Source: Nanobdellota archaeon
GTDB taxonomy: Archaea > Nanobdellota > Nanobdellia > Pacearchaeales > GW2011-AR1
Reading direction: 5' to 3'
Assembly (NCBI GenBank): GCA_018817405.1
Contig: JAHITZ010000023.1
Location: 1-59,279 of the forward strand
DNA length: 59,279 nucleotides
Numbering within the stretch: the first letter of the stretch is position 1; each line of letters opens with the position of its first letter. Shown one piece after another: positions 59,103 to 59,279 of the stretch. The notes under the pieces are model-generated. The model ran no database searches, was not told the DNA's origin, and saw only the letters and a program-made list of their open reading frames with translations. The translations under genes were made by a program, and so were the position numbers.

Positions 59103-59144
59103 AGTGAGCGAGTCGTCGCTCACTGTATCTACAAACACAGTGAG
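59103..59144 (+). promoter_or_regulatory. Two overlapping, mutually exclusive hairpins upstream of tnpA
   Basis: AGTGAGCGA-gtcg-TCGCTCACT (59103-59124) and CTCACTGT-10 nt-ACAGTGAG (59119-59144) share CTCACT. Confidence 0.7.
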
Positions 59145-59181
59145 AACTGACTTGTTCTAAATAAACTTAACGGAGGTAAAA

Positions 59182-59279
59182 ATGTATCAAACTTACGGGA
59201 ATTCGGTCGGGAACAACTTCAAGCACGTTAAGATAACGCCGAAGTATCGTTACAAAATGATGCGGCAGGAGAAGCTGAA
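59182..59279 (+). CDS. tnpA: IS200/IS605-family TnpA (Y1 transposase), 5' end, truncated by window end
   Basis: SD ggaggt at 59173; MYQTYGNSVGNNFKHVKITPKYRYKMMRQEKLK, typical IS200-type TnpA N-terminus. Confidence 0.8.
   Translation, partial: MYQTYGNSVGNNFKHVKITPKYRYKMMRQEKL

Noticed and set aside
1-59279. CRISPR array or Cas genes
   Set aside because: No regularly spaced direct repeats and no Cas-like ORFs.
1-59279. Entire window as an IS200 composite transposon
   Set aside because: IS200/IS605 elements transpose as single strands and do not usually mobilise 59 kb; contig breakage at a repeat is simpler.

Overview
AT-rich archaeal sequence (probably DPANN-like, inferred from leaderless TATA promoters and an AglB-type oligosaccharyltransferase). 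It carries a ~58 kb surface-glycan / protein N-glycosylation island. Both ends of the window run into IS200/IS605-type tnpA sequence: a frameshifted 3' end at bp 2-111 and an intact 5' start at 59182. Gene content: three PMT/ArnT-like GT-C transferases, GT2/GT4/GT9 glycosyltransferases, two Wzx-like flippases, a PNPT-family GlcNAc-1-P transferase, AglB, nucleotide-sugar enzymes (DegT, a WlbA-WlbB-like fusion, Gfo/Idh/MocA, an FAD oxidoreductase), deacetylases, methyltransferases, two alkaline-phosphatase/sulfatase-fold proteins (one fused to a methyltransferase), and seven radical-SAM enzymes. Most notable items: (i) a compact rSAM / split-transketolase / HIT-GalT-like / rSAM / HD / NUDIX / rSAM cluster (24498-32234) that looks like an uncharacterised sugar pathway; (ii) an intergenic array of six strong hairpins (22041-22285) inside an 11-bp direct repeat, a candidate structured RNA or relic element; (iii) a RelBE-like cassette bracketed by a 40-bp duplication of the 3' end of the upstream rSAM gene; (iv) a ~0.8-0.9 kb direct repeat, with one copy pseudogenised, flanking the flippase-GPT-aglB core; (v) G/C homopolymer tracts of 7-8 bp inside glycan genes, possible phase-variation sites. 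All homology calls are from reading motifs; no database searches were run.
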